Origin: Heterocephalus glaber
Lineage: Eukaryota > Chordata > Mammalia > Rodentia > Bathyergidae
NCBI RefSeq assembly: GCF_000247695.1
Contig: NW_004624854.1
Span: 2,998,641-3,062,640, forward strand
Length of the DNA: 64,000 nt
Direction: 5' to 3'
Shown: positions 24,201 to 36,224 of the stretch, one piece after another
Layout of the letters: each line of letters starts with the position of its first letter
How positions within the stretch are numbered: the first letter of the stretch is position 1
Made by a program: the position numbers and the translations under genes
The notes under the pieces: generated by a model
Seen by the model: the letters and a program-made list of their open reading frames with translations, nothing else
Told to the model about the DNA's origin: nothing
Database searches by the model: none

Positions 24201-27200
24201 TTTTTCAACAATTGAAAGAAATCAAGAGTTGTAGGATGTACGTGTCAGAACTCCACGTGTACTTACCCCAAATAAATAAATAAAACCTTTGAGAATTCAA
24301 TAAATATGTTTGACTTCAGGAAAGCTGCATTTAGAAATACCACTTGATTTCTGACCAATATGACGTGGTCAGTGTCTTTTTGTTTCAAATAAAGAAAGTT
24401 AATACAATAGAGTGCATATTGTCAGGAATCTATATCAATAATAAGAAAAGGAGAAGAAGAATACACCAGGTGCTAAAGATGAAAGGGAACTGAAAATATG
24501 AGCCGTATCTAGTAGCTAAACTCCTGGGGATTTGACATGTGCTGTGGAACTAACAGAAATTTGAGTTGCTTTTAAAACCCACTTAGTCAAAGACGAGGTA
24601 AGGGGACCACGCTAGGCACAGAGCACTTACAAAGCCAAAGGATAATCTGGTGTTCTTTGGGTCTGGGCACTTGTGAAAAATCTCCAGCAATTATATCTAG
24701 TTATTACCACAAGGGCTGCTACATTTCTGGAGCCCTAATTGAAAAAAATTTAAACATCAAATTACTTTGCTTTTAAAGACAAGCAGCATGGGAATCTCAT
24801 CTCCAGGTGGGATACAGAGGAATATGCTTTTTTTTTTTTTTCACTTCAAAGAGAACAATGGGATAAAAACAAAACTGAAAATTCACATTTTGTAAGGAGT
24901 TATTTTGAAAGAATTGAACACAAAGGAAATTTGAACTGAATTCCATGGTCTAAAGCACACACATCTCAACAGCTTTGTTACCTATAGGTTTATCTCTTCA
25001 TATTATTTAAAAGTAATTGTTTAAAATAAACACAGAAGCAAGTATTCAGAGTTCATAACATGACATATCACTAGGAGGGCATAAAATTACATATAAAGGA
25101 ATGTAATATTATTTTAAGGGAGCACAATAATTTAAAGAGGCACATTATAAGTTTTAGAAAGACCATCAAAATGCTATTACTACTAAAAATTAGAAAGAGC
25201 AATTTAACCAGAAGGCCACATGAAAAGAGAAATTGGCATATTAAAATTTCATCTTCAACTGGCAGAATGATAAAATATTAACTAGACAGAATGTTTCCAT
25301 AGAAAACAAAGGGAAAGATGGTAAACTCCAACCTAGCTGAGTGACACTGAGGTCAGTTAATGATGACCCGCCACACGTGTCTTATAGGAGGCTTCCTCAC
25401 TACATGGAGACACAGGAACAATGAAAAGAAAATGGATGAACTCATAACCATAAAAGGATTAATCATAAGAAAGCTGGTAAGGCTATATCAGCATAAGACA
25501 AAGCTTATGCTAATATAAGGATATTTCCAGAATAAGTAGACATTTGATTAAATTAATTTGATTAGATTAATTTTGCAAGAAGATATGTCACATCTACTTG
25601 TGTGATGATGTAATAACAGTGTTTCAAATATAAAAATAAAATTAATATAATAGAAGTAATAAATACCTGCAGTTTTTGTGGATTTCAATTTTTCCCTTTG
25701 AAGATTTATTGAGTGATCAGATTTCAATTCAGTGAGTAGTGAGAAAATCGTCCTTGCAGGGCACTGCACCCTAAAACACAGAAGTGAGTGTGGGTGGTCA
25801 TGTACTAGACAGAGAACAAGGTGCAACATGTTTAAAATTGAGATCATAGATTTGATGGTGTATTTTCATTGGTACTCATTTTGAAATGCTTTATTTCCTT
25901 ACTTTTTACCATTATTATATTCCATTTATTCACTTTTTCAAATTATTTTTTCATGATTTGAAACAAATTCTGTTTATATCTGCTTTGATAGAAAAAAAAT
26001 TTAAAATGGTATTCTCCAGGTAGACATAGCACCTAACCTAATGGTTTTAAAATAAACTCAATTTCTTTTTGTTTCTGTTACTCTTTCCCTCAACTTTCAA
26101 TAAGTTTGCAATACTATTAGGATAAAAATGGATACTTTTTGTCAAGTCTTCCATGTTGCACACAGCTTATGCTGTGGAGATTATATCCTTACTGTCTTCT
26201 GAATGTATAAGAAATACTCTTGTCTGTTGTCTGCCTGTCTTACTCTATTTCTCCCCCAGGCACATTGACTATTCTTTAAGAACCAATGGAATTTTAATGC
26301 TACCAGTATTTCCTTCCCAGATAGTGCTGGGAAATCTAAAGTCCATAAATGTTGCCTAGCTAGAAAGAGTATAGTAGAGGATGGAAGTCAATGCTTAGAG
26401 ACTGAAAATTAGTAACTTCAGTTCACCACCACACAGGATCGTGAACATTACCTCCACTCTCAGGTTTAGGAACAAAGTATACAAAGCACAATGACTCAAG
26501 TTCTATTCTAACCCCAAATAACTACTTAGGTTAAGAAAGCCCTGCAGATACACTTGTAAATGTTATTAGATATCGGAGATATTTTCTAGTTCTGGTTCCA
26601 GTTATGTGCATGGTGATTTTCAATCTTATGTTCTTAACAGTATTCATCAAATAACTGATTACTAATACTGTTAATTGAACAAAATGGAGAAATTTATCAT
26701 TTTAATTGTAATAAAAATCACTTTAAGGGCATTGTTAGAGCAATTGAATACAGTGCGCAGTAATACTGGGTATTATAAGGTGTAGATACCTAAAAAATAG
26801 TTTGGGAATTTTGCTGTATATTTTTATAATAAAATAAAATTTGATGAAATATATCAGCAAAGCAGGAAGGCGTTACCTTTCTCAACTTTACAATTCAGTG
26901 GCACAAAATTACACTGCATATTCTGACATTATCTTAGAAACTATGTAATTAATGATGTTTTCTTTAGTTATATAATATCAAGAGACAACAAGCCACAAAT
27001 TCTAAAAGTAAAATTCATATTCACATCAGAATAAAGGAAATAAATTGCAGAAAAGGCACACATCTCTGCTACACAGTTGAAGTGAATTATTATAGTAGAA
27101 CTTATCCTTTTATGAAAGAAAATAAATCTGGCATAAATATAAATTGTGGATATATATCAGTAATCTATTAATTATGATTCTATCTCTTTAGAATCCATCA

Positions 27201-28199
27201 CTAGTAGTGGAATTCCACTTAAGTCTTGATTATTTTTCTTTATACTTGCAGCCCAAACTTCCATCACTCAGATGTTCTGTAGAAAGTGTGAGTTTAGCAC
27301 CTCCTGTTGATTTATTTTCTTTGCGAATAACCTTATGGGACTCATTCATTCTATAGCTCCCATCTAGATTTTATTTTCTCTCATCATAAAAATGGACATT
27401 GACTTAAGCAATATTCAATCTTTATTGATAATGACAGCATCTAAATCATGGCCTATTTGCCCAGTTTAGAATTTTTGAGATGTGAATTAATTGCACTTTG
27501 AAATTGTAACCAAGATTAGAAGTGTCATAATGGAAGAATGATTGACATTTATGTTATGAATAATAAAATGGAAATATCTAAAATATTGTGTATAGATTTA
27601 AATATTTTAACAGCATCCTGTCTTTGTACATATATAGTGTTGTATCATATGAATTCTGTCTATTTTAAAATATATAATCGTAGCTCTTGCCAAGAATGCC
27701 CACTCGAGGTCTTGCTGACATACTCCCACTCTTAGTCAGTTGTTTTTCCTTTCCTTTTTCTGTTTTCTGCTGCTAATATTTAGCAAGTGGTTCTGTCTTT
27801 CATTATGACTGCTGTCATTTAAATTTCTCTATTTACATGGGATTTATAATTCAGTGAGTCCAGAGTACTTTATTTTGTTCCAGTATGTCTGCTTATTTAA
27901 GTAATGTTATGTGCAAAATAATTTTAGAAAGGAGCAAGACGAATATTTTATGGACATCTGGTTAAAATTTTTACTCAGTCTCTCTGATGAGAACTTTCTA
28001 GCTGGCTTTCATCTGTGTTCTCGCGAGAACTCCAAGGACTCCCTCCACGAGCACAGAGAGGGAGCAAACTTTTCCATCTTCCCTTTCCTGTAAGGCTACT
28101 ACTATGATCACATAAGGAACCCACCCTTGTGACTGATCTGGAACTGAATTACTCCCTAAAACCCTTACCTTAACTTTTAACAGTATCGATTGATTTATT
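21247..28199. other. Large unassigned AT-rich tract
   Basis: About 7 kb with no confidently recognised L1, SINE or LTR and no gene. Frames reach at most 99 codons (25548-25847, minus strand) and have no recognisable domains. It includes a GCTAATAT-type short repeat (about 21419-21457), a strong inverted repeat (22283-22360), a run of T at about 24829-24841 and a short AAAT run near 24271. Old repeats too decayed to see by eye are likely. Confidence 0.4.
22283..22360. repeat. Nested inverted repeat, hairpin-forming
   Basis: The motif ACTTGACTTTT occurs three times, as plus, minus, plus. A perfect palindrome with 11-bp arms and a 4-bp centre lies at 22335-22345 / 22350-22360. An imperfect one with arms of about 17-19 bp lies at 22283-22299 / 22331-22349, with a loop of about 31 bp. 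Confidence 0.85.
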
Positions 28200-28790
28200 T
28201 ATTATTTTATTTTACGTTTGTATTATATAATGATTATATTAATAGTGGGGAGTTGGCACGTGTACAGAACACATTTTAATTTTTTTTCATCCTCCTCTCA
28301 TCATTTTCTTTCCCTTTAACTCTTGGTCTTTATGCAAAAGATCCACCTCCCTGTTTTCTATTATATTTTATTTTGTTCTATAATTTATTTGGATTTCTCA
28401 TATAAGAGAAATCATGCAATATTTAAGCTTATGTATTTCATCTATTTCACTTAACCTTATGGTCTCAAAGTACGTCCAACTACCTGCTGACTCAAGTTTA
28501 TCCTTCTATATGCCAGAGTAGTAATGTACTGTGTGTAAATACCACGTTTTCTGTAACCATTCATCCCTTGATGGAGATATAGGCTGCTTCCAAGATTTAG
28601 CTCTTATGAGTTGTGGTGCTATAAACATGGAAATGCATAGTAGTGACTTTAGCTCTTTTAGGAAGATGCCTAGAAGTAGAATAGCTGGGTAAAATGCAAT
28701 TTCTAGATTCTTTGAAGAATCTCTACACGCATTTACAGAGTGGTTGTACTAGTTCACATCCCAGCAACAAAGTAGAAGAAAATCTCTACT
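28200..28790 (-). mobile_element. Old L1 3' end, antisense
   Basis: The plus strand shows the complement of L1 3' UTR and ORF2 end landmarks in order. First is GGATTTCTCATATAAGAGAA (about 28391), then TATGGTCTCAAAGTACGTCC, then the CATTCATCCCTTGATGGAGA stretch (about 28560), then GTGCTATAAACATGG and GTAGAATAGCTGGGTAAAAT. It is moderately diverged and relates to the copy at 43640-44125. No intact frame remains. Confidence 0.8.
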
Positions 28791-30080
28791 TTTAAATAGG
28801 GTCAACAATGGCAGATTTGATATTCTACATGTGAATTTTGGCAGGAAACAATTCAGTTGAACTATGCAGACTTCACTCTAGACACACAAGTTTATGTCCT
28901 CTTGATTTACTCCTTAGTGTTCATGTTTTGAGAATATTTTCTTTATCCTTACTGAAGGATAAAACCTGTTAGTATCCCATATTTTAATCAGAAGAGAAGC
29001 ATATTTCCTTCCTCCCACATAAAATTAGCAGCCAATTCTAAACACATTTGCTCCTTACAATTCTTCCTCCAGTTCTAATACTCCTGATGTTCCTCAGTAT
29101 CTTGAGGCATGTCGTGTAATAAACAATACATCCCTGACTAATACACCTACTATCAATTTATGAACTAGTCAAACTTATTTTGTCTACAAATGAAAGAAAA
29201 GTATTCTGGCTTCATAAAGTAATGGAGGGAGTTAAGGATAAGGGCCTCAGGCAGATTATAAGGGGTAGCGGGAGGGTATGGTAAAACCAGATCCCTGCAA
29301 GGCAAGTCAGCAGTAGAAATACATGAACCTTCTTTCCAGAACCCAAAAAACTGACCTTCGGACCCAGTGAGGTGGAATGTCTGTGTTTATCAGTGGCAGA
29401 TTTTAAAATTTACAATAGAATCTTCCTGGAATATTGGACAACTATCTACCGTTAAGTTACTCACCAGCAGGTGAGGGGTATGATAACATTGTCGGGGGAG
29501 TGCTCTTCTCTGGATTGGGGTACAATCTAAGGAAGGTAGAAATCAGAGATGAGCGGAGAAGCCAGTCCAAGAGAAATCGGTGTTGGTCGTAAAGGGGTAA
29601 CAAACATAAACTCCATCAGCATAAACATGTCAAGTGTAATGTAACAACAAACAGAACATTTAGAGCCACATAGTTTGTCACCAACAACTAAGAATAACGC
29701 CCAAAGAGAGAATGTAAAATACATTAAGTCGTGTTCGACTTTTCCACTTCACATCACAGTCATTGTCACCATGGACTATTATCAAGACTGCAAAAGGAAG
29801 AAATCTATGTTATGCGATTAGGCACAGTATAACTTTTTGTCTGAAAAACACAGAGCCAGGGTATTTAGTTTATTCTCCCTTTGCCTAGAAGCTTCTTATC
29901 AAATTCCAGCAGGTTTTAAATCAATAAGAATCTTTCCCTAATTCTTAATTCTGCTTTGTAGATTTTAAGTATGTTCAACATTTGGAAGTGTCCACGTCAG
30001 TGTGTTTTCCATAGTGCAAAAATACAGCCTCCCAGAGCTTAGCTCCCTAAACACAGCAGGCGAGGCTCCTTTGAGGTGGT
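28791..30080. other. Unassigned DNA
   Basis: No repeat or gene recognised. The part from about 29220 to 29760 is less AT-rich and contains several CpG dinucleotides, but I can match it to no family. Confidence 0.4.
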
Positions 30081-30093
30081 GATAACGGCTCTT
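30081..30093. repeat. Left target-site duplication of L1
   Basis: GATAACGGCTCTT here matches GATAACAGCTCTT at 31091-31103 with one difference. The two flank the L1 insertion. Confidence 0.9.
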
Positions 30094-31090
30094 TTTTTTT
30101 TTTTTTTTTTTTTTAGTTCTTTTATTGGCACATTTTAGGTATACAATTCGTTTACATTTATCATTGGGTGTTTGTACCTGTGCCTGATGTATTTTGGTTC
30201 TTTTTTTTCCCCCATTACCTGTGCGCCCTTCACCCCCTCCACCCTTCCCCATTTACATAGATTTCATTTCCTTTTTTTTTCTTTTCTCATAGTTTTTCCT
30301 TTCCCTCTTTTCCTTTCCCCTTCCCCTCCCTTTTCTCCTTCATCTTTGGACCTTTTTTCCTATTTCAAATTATCAATTATTCATTTTAATCATTTTAACC
30401 CTTGTTTACACTATCAGTTTCTCACACTAGTGAAACTATTCAGTATTTACACATGTGTGTCCTATTTATTTCACTTAAGAGTATGGCCTCGATATGCATC
30501 CATTTGGCTATAAATGACTCTAGTTTCTCATTCTTTATGGCTGAGTAGTACTCTATTTTATAAAAAAAACACATTTTCTTTATTCAGTTTCCAGTTGATG
30601 GGCACTTGGGCTGTTCCCAAACTTTAGCTATTACAAACTGTGCCGCTATGAACATGGGTGCACATATATCATTGTGGTATGATTCTTTTAATTCTTTTGT
30701 GAAGAAATACAGCAAGGGGATAGATAGCTGGGTGGAATGGGACCTCTAAGCCTAGTTCTTTGAGGTATCTCCATACTGATTTCCACAGTGGTTGCACCAG
30801 TCTGCACTCCCACCAACAATGGAGAAGGGTTCCTTTCTCCCCACAGCCCCACCAGCATTTGTTATTGGTTGATTTCTTGATAGCAGCCATTCTTTCTGGG
30901 ATGAGGTGGAAACTCAGTGTTCTTTTCATCTGCATCTCTCAAATGACGAGTGATGTTGAACATTTTTTCATATGTTTGTTTGCTGCTTTTACTTCCTTGT
31001 CTGAGAAATGTCTGTTCATTTCAGATGCCCATTTTTGAATCGGGTCTTTGAATTTGGGGGGATCTGATTTTTTTCAGTTCTTTATATAAA
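30094..31090 (-). mobile_element. 5'-truncated L1 with poly(A) tail and TSD
   Basis: Minus-strand L1 of about 1 kb. The poly(A) tail appears as the T run at 30094-30114. Upstream of it on the minus strand come the 3' UTR terminus (CTAAAATGTGCCAATAAAAG), the purine-rich 3' UTR (C/T-rich on plus, 30225-30350), and the C-terminal part of ORF2 (30669-31090). The element ends abruptly inside ORF2 at 31090, so it was truncated at the 5' end on insertion. It lies between 13-bp duplications (30081-30093 and 31091-31103), which shows ordinary target-primed reverse transcription. It is the cleanest reference copy of the younger L1 group in this window. Confidence 0.95.
30669..31090 (-). pseudogene. L1 ORF2 C-terminal remnant
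   Basis: This is the end of the L1 ORF2 protein (endonuclease-reverse transcriptase), lying C-terminal to the reverse transcriptase domain. From position 30935 the frame is open for 88 codons. It shows the family's cysteine-rich motif CX3CX7HX4C (C27, C31, H39, C44 of that frame), followed by the conserved [14 protein letters not shown] stretch. An in-frame TGA at 30939-30941 separates it from the matching upstream reading. Only the C-terminal part is present because of the 5' truncation, so the copy can make no reverse transcriptase. Confidence 0.9.
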
Positions 31091-31103
31091 GATAACAGCT
31101 CTT
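31091..31103. repeat. Right target-site duplication of L1
   Basis: GATAACAGCTCTT, the partner of 30081-30093 (12 of 13 identical). Confidence 0.9.
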
Positions 31104-31500
31104 AATAGGGACCTGAAGATCTAAGAGGGCATCATAGTGAAGGGTTGGAGGGATAACGATGTCCACGGTATCTGGGGTGAAGGAGCAATTTCACTAAATT
31201 CTACCTTTTCACTTAAGCTTTTTCCTTTTTAGACCATATTTTGTATGCATGAATTTTAACTCCAAAATACTATTTACTTAGAATTTTAGACTCATATATT
31301 TAAATTTCAAAATAGAATTCTTATATGTATTACTAATAAATGGGCAGTTTTGAATGGGAAAAGCTAGACTTGTATTGTCTAAAGTAGTACCCAATAATCA
31401 AATATATCTAGTGGGCCACGAAGACTTCCCTTTTCCATTGAGATGCAGTGAGAATGTAAAGTGGATCCTAAGGTTGAATCCTTTGTACAAATTCCTACCA
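31104..31500. other. Unassigned DNA
   Basis: No feature recognised between the L1 and the B1+ID SINE. Confidence 0.45.
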
Positions 31501-31690
31501 AAGCAGGCGTGGTGGCACACACACAGTTCCAGCACTCTGGGAAACTGAGTCGGGAAGCTAGCAAGTGTGAGCTGAACATGGGGAACTTAGTGAAAGAGTC
31601 AGTCCTGGTTTCCAAATAAAAATTTAAAATGATGACCTGGAGATGTAGCTCAATGTGAAGGCCCTAGGCTCAATCCCCAGTTGGGAAAAA
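31501..31690 (+). mobile_element. B1+ID dimeric SINE
   Basis: The left monomer (about 31501-31619) is B1-like, starting AGCAGGCGTGGTGGCACACA and continuing AGCACTCTGGGAAACTGAGT. An A-rich linker follows. The right monomer (about 31636-31690) is ID-like, with CTGGAGATGTAGCTCAATGT and CTCAATCCCCAG. B1 fused to a tRNA-derived ID unit is a known dimer class in several non-murid rodents (squirrel- and dormouse-type MEN / B1-dID). The ID half is shortened. No clear target-site duplication was found. Confidence 0.75.
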
Positions 31691-32462
31691 TACTAATTTA
31701 TGATTAAATGCTGACATAATATTCCATTTATATTAATGTCGATCAATGTATTGTTAAAACGATTCCATGTACCTTATTTATTGCCTTTTAGAATATTATA
31801 TTTCAAAAGTGAAACTACATATAGGTTTCCATGATGTTTCTGTGGGCACTAGTATTTGAAACTTAAGGCAAGTGCTGTGCAAATGTTTAAAGCAAATGCC
31901 TAAAGCAAATGCTTTTCTCATGAGTAGGACTTAAATCTAAATTTCTGTTGATAAAACAACAATTATGTAATATATTTTAAAATTTTATCTAATCAAAACA
32001 AAATAACATGATTCCTCTCAGGCTTGTAGCCAGAGGCTCTCCTAAGATATGTGCACAGGACTTGCTGATAAGGTTTTGTAAATAGAGAAAATGTCATCAA
32101 CCTTAATGAGAACCTGTTTGTATTTCCCATTAAAGAAACGGTTTTTAATAGTGTGTACTTCTTTCCATGGAAAGATAGAAAATCTGTCTGTTGTGTTGTC
32201 TTGCGAAGTCACTTTGCTGCATAAGAACACTTCTTTTTGTACAGAGCCACCCAATGATCCTTGTAATTATTTATTTGCTATCTGGGCCTCTGCACCTGCC
32301 CCTCTCTCCCCTCTCTGTCATTACAGATCAATTACAGGGTAAGATACTAAGTGTAGACTAGTGGTTACTTCAATGTCCTTTATTACTAAGTGGGCAATGC
32401 ACAGATTGGGCAAATGATCTTTTTGATATTACTTTTATTCAAAGAGGAAATCACAGGGTTAT
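31691..32462. other. Unassigned DNA
   Basis: Nothing recognised. Frames on both strands at 32042-32342 are short and domain-free. Confidence 0.45.
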
Positions 32463-32820
32463 AAGTTGCGTTGTGTCCTCTCTTATAACTCCTATGCTGA
32501 AACGCATCTCCAAACATGGTGCTTGGAGACAGGTTCTCTGGGAAGGAATCCACACTGGGGGCTTCATGAGAGTAGAGTGATGATGCAGGCATGAGAACAC
32601 TTATTTAAAGGAATGCCAGACCTCGTCTCTCCTCTGTCCTGTGTGAGGACACTGCCAGAAGTGGCTGTGTTCAGGGTAAGGGAGAGCTGTGTACCAATCT
32701 GACCCCGGTGGCCTTCTGACTCTGGAGCTCCAGCTCTGGAACCATGGGAACATGAATGTCTGCTGATGGAGCCAACCAGCCAGCCCTGTGTGCTTAGAGC
32801 AGCCAGAACAGAATAAGGCT
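32463..32820 (+). mobile_element. MLT1/MST-type MaLR LTR, plus strand
   Basis: Starts with AAGTTGCGTTGTGTCCTC, has the mid region CTGTGTGAGGACACTGCCAG, and ends with AGCAGCCAGAACAGAATAAG. This resembles the layout of an old MaLR LTR (start, 'ATGTGAGGACAC' centre, 'AGCAGCCCGAACGGACTAAG' end). It appears to be a solo LTR without internal sequence. The subfamily is uncertain. Confidence 0.55.
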
Positions 32821-35800
32821 GACTATCCCACCATTCACAATAAACGTCCTTGATAGCAAATCTATTTGGATGAAATCTTTAGGAAACTTCTGAGAATTAA
32901 CTGGATTTCAGGAGAAGTTTTATAATCAGTTTTAGAAAGTATATTTAATGGGACTGCTCAATTAGTTGGGATCCTATGTATTTTAGAGGGAAATGTTTTA
33001 ATAAATTTTCAACCTTCTGACAGTTTGTGGTTAAAGTTTCTCCTAATACATCATTTTGGTTGCTGTTATATAATTTTAATAATCTAAAACCTAACTTTCA
33101 TAACTTAATATATATTTATTGTATATTTACAACTCATTCATGATAGTTTTGTCTTTAAGAAATTCCTTGAAAATTTCCATGTTGGTATGAACTTTCATGG
33201 TTATCTACTTCCAGAATTTCAGACATCTATGCTCACTTTTCTATTCCTACTGGATGACTACGTTTCCACTTTAAAGTAAAATCAAAAGGTGAATTGTTGA
33301 AAACAAGAATATTATAGATTTAATATTGGGATTGAAAATGTGAAAGTACTTATTTTTGACAAAAGTATACATGTATTAATTTCCCTAATTTCTACCCTGT
33401 CTTCTGTATGGATAGACTCATATTTTATATATGATTGCTGATTAATTTATGACAAATTGAGCTTTCAAATGTTTTAAATATACTCTTGAAAAATTGCCAA
33501 CTATTTGACAAAGAGTTTGCTACTCATTTGTCAGGAGAAAAATAATATTTTTCACACTTTTTCATCCAAATAAATTCATAATTTGGGCAAAGTTGAGAAT
33601 CTCAAAAATTATCTTACTGTCAAAAATTATTCTCTTCTTTCCTATTTACTTGCTCTTCATGACAGTGACAAGCAGAAACATTTTTATGAGAAAAAAGAAA
33701 TTCTCAGGAATTCTTCTCCAAGTGCACTCCGTGTGCTGTGATTCATGAGATGACATCCTATATAATTGGGTTTGCGTATTCTCTTAAGTGTGATCTGCAG
33801 AAATGTATTAAATCACACTTACTGCCCCTAGCTAGTCTTTAGTGCTTTTGTTTCTGGCCCAGATCCCAAACTAAAATTCCAATAAATTCTTTTTTATACG
33901 TGAAACTGTCTTTATTATCTTACCTGTTGCTGTGCTCACTGGTCTTTTAATGGTTGAGCACATCCCCGTGGCATCGTTGTTATTATTATATCTCACAAAC
34001 AGGCATAAAACAAGATTAAGTAGTCTTCCATAGTCTGAGGTCAAGGATATAATACCTTTATTTTCATTGTAAAACTAAACTAGGATATTAATTTTATTTC
34101 TCTTTGGCAACAAAGCCTTTTTCTCCAATATCTGATTAAAATTAAATTCTACAAAAATCCAACTTTTCAGCAGAGTTTTAAAAAGAGTAACTCACTAATA
34201 AAATATCAAATTAAAACTACAGTTCTTTCCTTGTACACTGATTAGATTTTAATGTTCCTCCCAATCCAAAATTGAGGTTCATGGGTGAAGTTTCATCCTG
34301 AGGTAACTTTGTCAATAAGTCCTATAAAATGAAACATGTGATAACATACTAAACATGAAACAGTGTTAGAGGTTTTCAAATCCTAGAGTTCTTTTGATAA
34401 TTCCAATTGTACTTTAACTAACCAAAGTAAATATCATATCTGCAAGTAAATGCCATGTAGAAAACATCAGTCTCATTAAGAAAACTGCTCATATAGTTTA
34501 ATTTCATTTTCCTACATATTCTTGGCAAATTACAATGCAGGACAAAACTTAAAAGTCTAGATTATATCCTCTTACTACTTGCATTAATAAATGGTCTTCT
34601 CTTTAACACTGAAATGAATAATAACATTTTGACATTGATTCTGTTGTGATAATTTTCCGATGAAAAATGTCTTTGTTGGAAAAAGTGTTGTCTCTTGTTC
34701 TATATTTTTCTGCATAAAACACTGTGTACTGTGTTACACAACTTATAGGTGTTCACTACTTACAGTAATTACAGGAAAATACTTTAAAATGCAGGTACTA
34801 TATTTCATAAGATATATTACTACTTTTTTCATGCTTCAAGATTTAGAATTGGGATATAACTTTAAAGCATAAAGTTTTAATTTTGAAGGATTTTACATAT
34901 TTATCAACAAAATCATCGAGAAAAGTACGTAATATCAAAAATCTCCCTGGGAACCTTGTCTTTTCTTCAACAATCCACAAACTACTCGAGGGTTTATATG
35001 TTAACAACTTACTGTTACAGCACCTACATAGTTCAGGCTTGTAATGTAGCTAACTTGATTAGAATTCTAAGGCACATAATTTTGGACAGAAATAAGCCAT
35101 TTTTTGTTTCACTTGAGCATTTGCATGTATGTGTGACTGTGTGCCAATTTAAATTTTATAATTCAAAAATTGTTGTTCTGATTGTTAGGAGTTTTGAATC
35201 CTTAAAAGAAACTATGTGTTTTTATTTTTATCCTAATTAAAATTTTACACTCAAACTGTCAGACCACTCTGCCAATCACAAAAATGTATATGAACATTAA
35301 AGTGAATTCACTGTTTAGAAATATATTGAAATTATATAAATTGAAACTTCAAAGATGATTCATTTCAGTATGTTAATATTTTAAACATTTTGATACATCA
35401 AGAAATCTATGCATGAATAAGAAGAAAACAGTCTCTCTCCAGCACTCCTATGACAATGTGATCAAATGAATTAATTTGAATCCCAGTAAACTGACTATTA
35501 GTTGCAAGGTTTTGTGTTAAATATTGAGAAGATAAAAATTATCAAGAAAAAATTACCCTCAAAGAAGACTTCAGTAGACCAAAAGTCCTCACAGACAAAG
35601 TGTAAAAACAAAAGATATTCGGATCATCCTATATGTCAGGAGATAAAGTACTTTAATGTTTTAACTTGATTGGCACTATAACATAAAGTTTAAATCTCTC
35701 AACTATGAAGTAGCTTATCTGGGTTCCTCCTTACTAATGACCAGTCTAAGACATGCTATAGAACCTCCCAGTCTTCCCCCTATATAAATCGATGATGATT

Positions 35801-36224
35801 TCTGTGCTGATGTTTGGGAGGTCAAATACTGAGTTAACTTAATCAGAGTGGAACAATTCTAGACCCTGAGTTATAGATATATGAAAATTTCAGAAAATTA
35901 ACTTTAATTTTTTGTAAAATAATAGTAATGATGATAATGATGATGAGTCATCATGCAACCTGTGGCTTTACTATATGGTTTATTTGTCACTGTAGTGTTG
36001 ACAAAACTTAGCATAGGAAAATTCAGAAAATAAATGGTATATTGTTTCTATACTGAAATTCTAAAAGTGTAATTGTTGCCACAACTGGGCAGTACCTTAA
36101 AACAAGCTAAGTAAGATATTGTTTAATTTATCCTTTCCTGTACTGTGACTGAGTTCTGTACTTTTTATCAAAAATATATCTATTTACCAAATGTTTAAGA
36201 AAATCTTTTAAAAAGTTAGGGATT
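32821..36224. other. Long unassigned AT-rich tract
   Basis: About 3.4 kb without recognised repeats or genes. Frames of 70 and 94 codons on the plus strand (34660-34872 and 34956-35240) show no recognisable domain and sit in AT-rich DNA where such frames arise by chance. A short GATGAT/GATAAT run is at about 35926-35945. Confidence 0.4.

Noticed and set aside
30172..30513. Phe/Ser/Pro-rich open frames at several places (also 37769-38181, 38343-38636, 50186-50602, 11075-11326)
   Set aside because: All come from the C/T-rich complement of the purine-rich L1 3' UTR and recur in each L1 copy.
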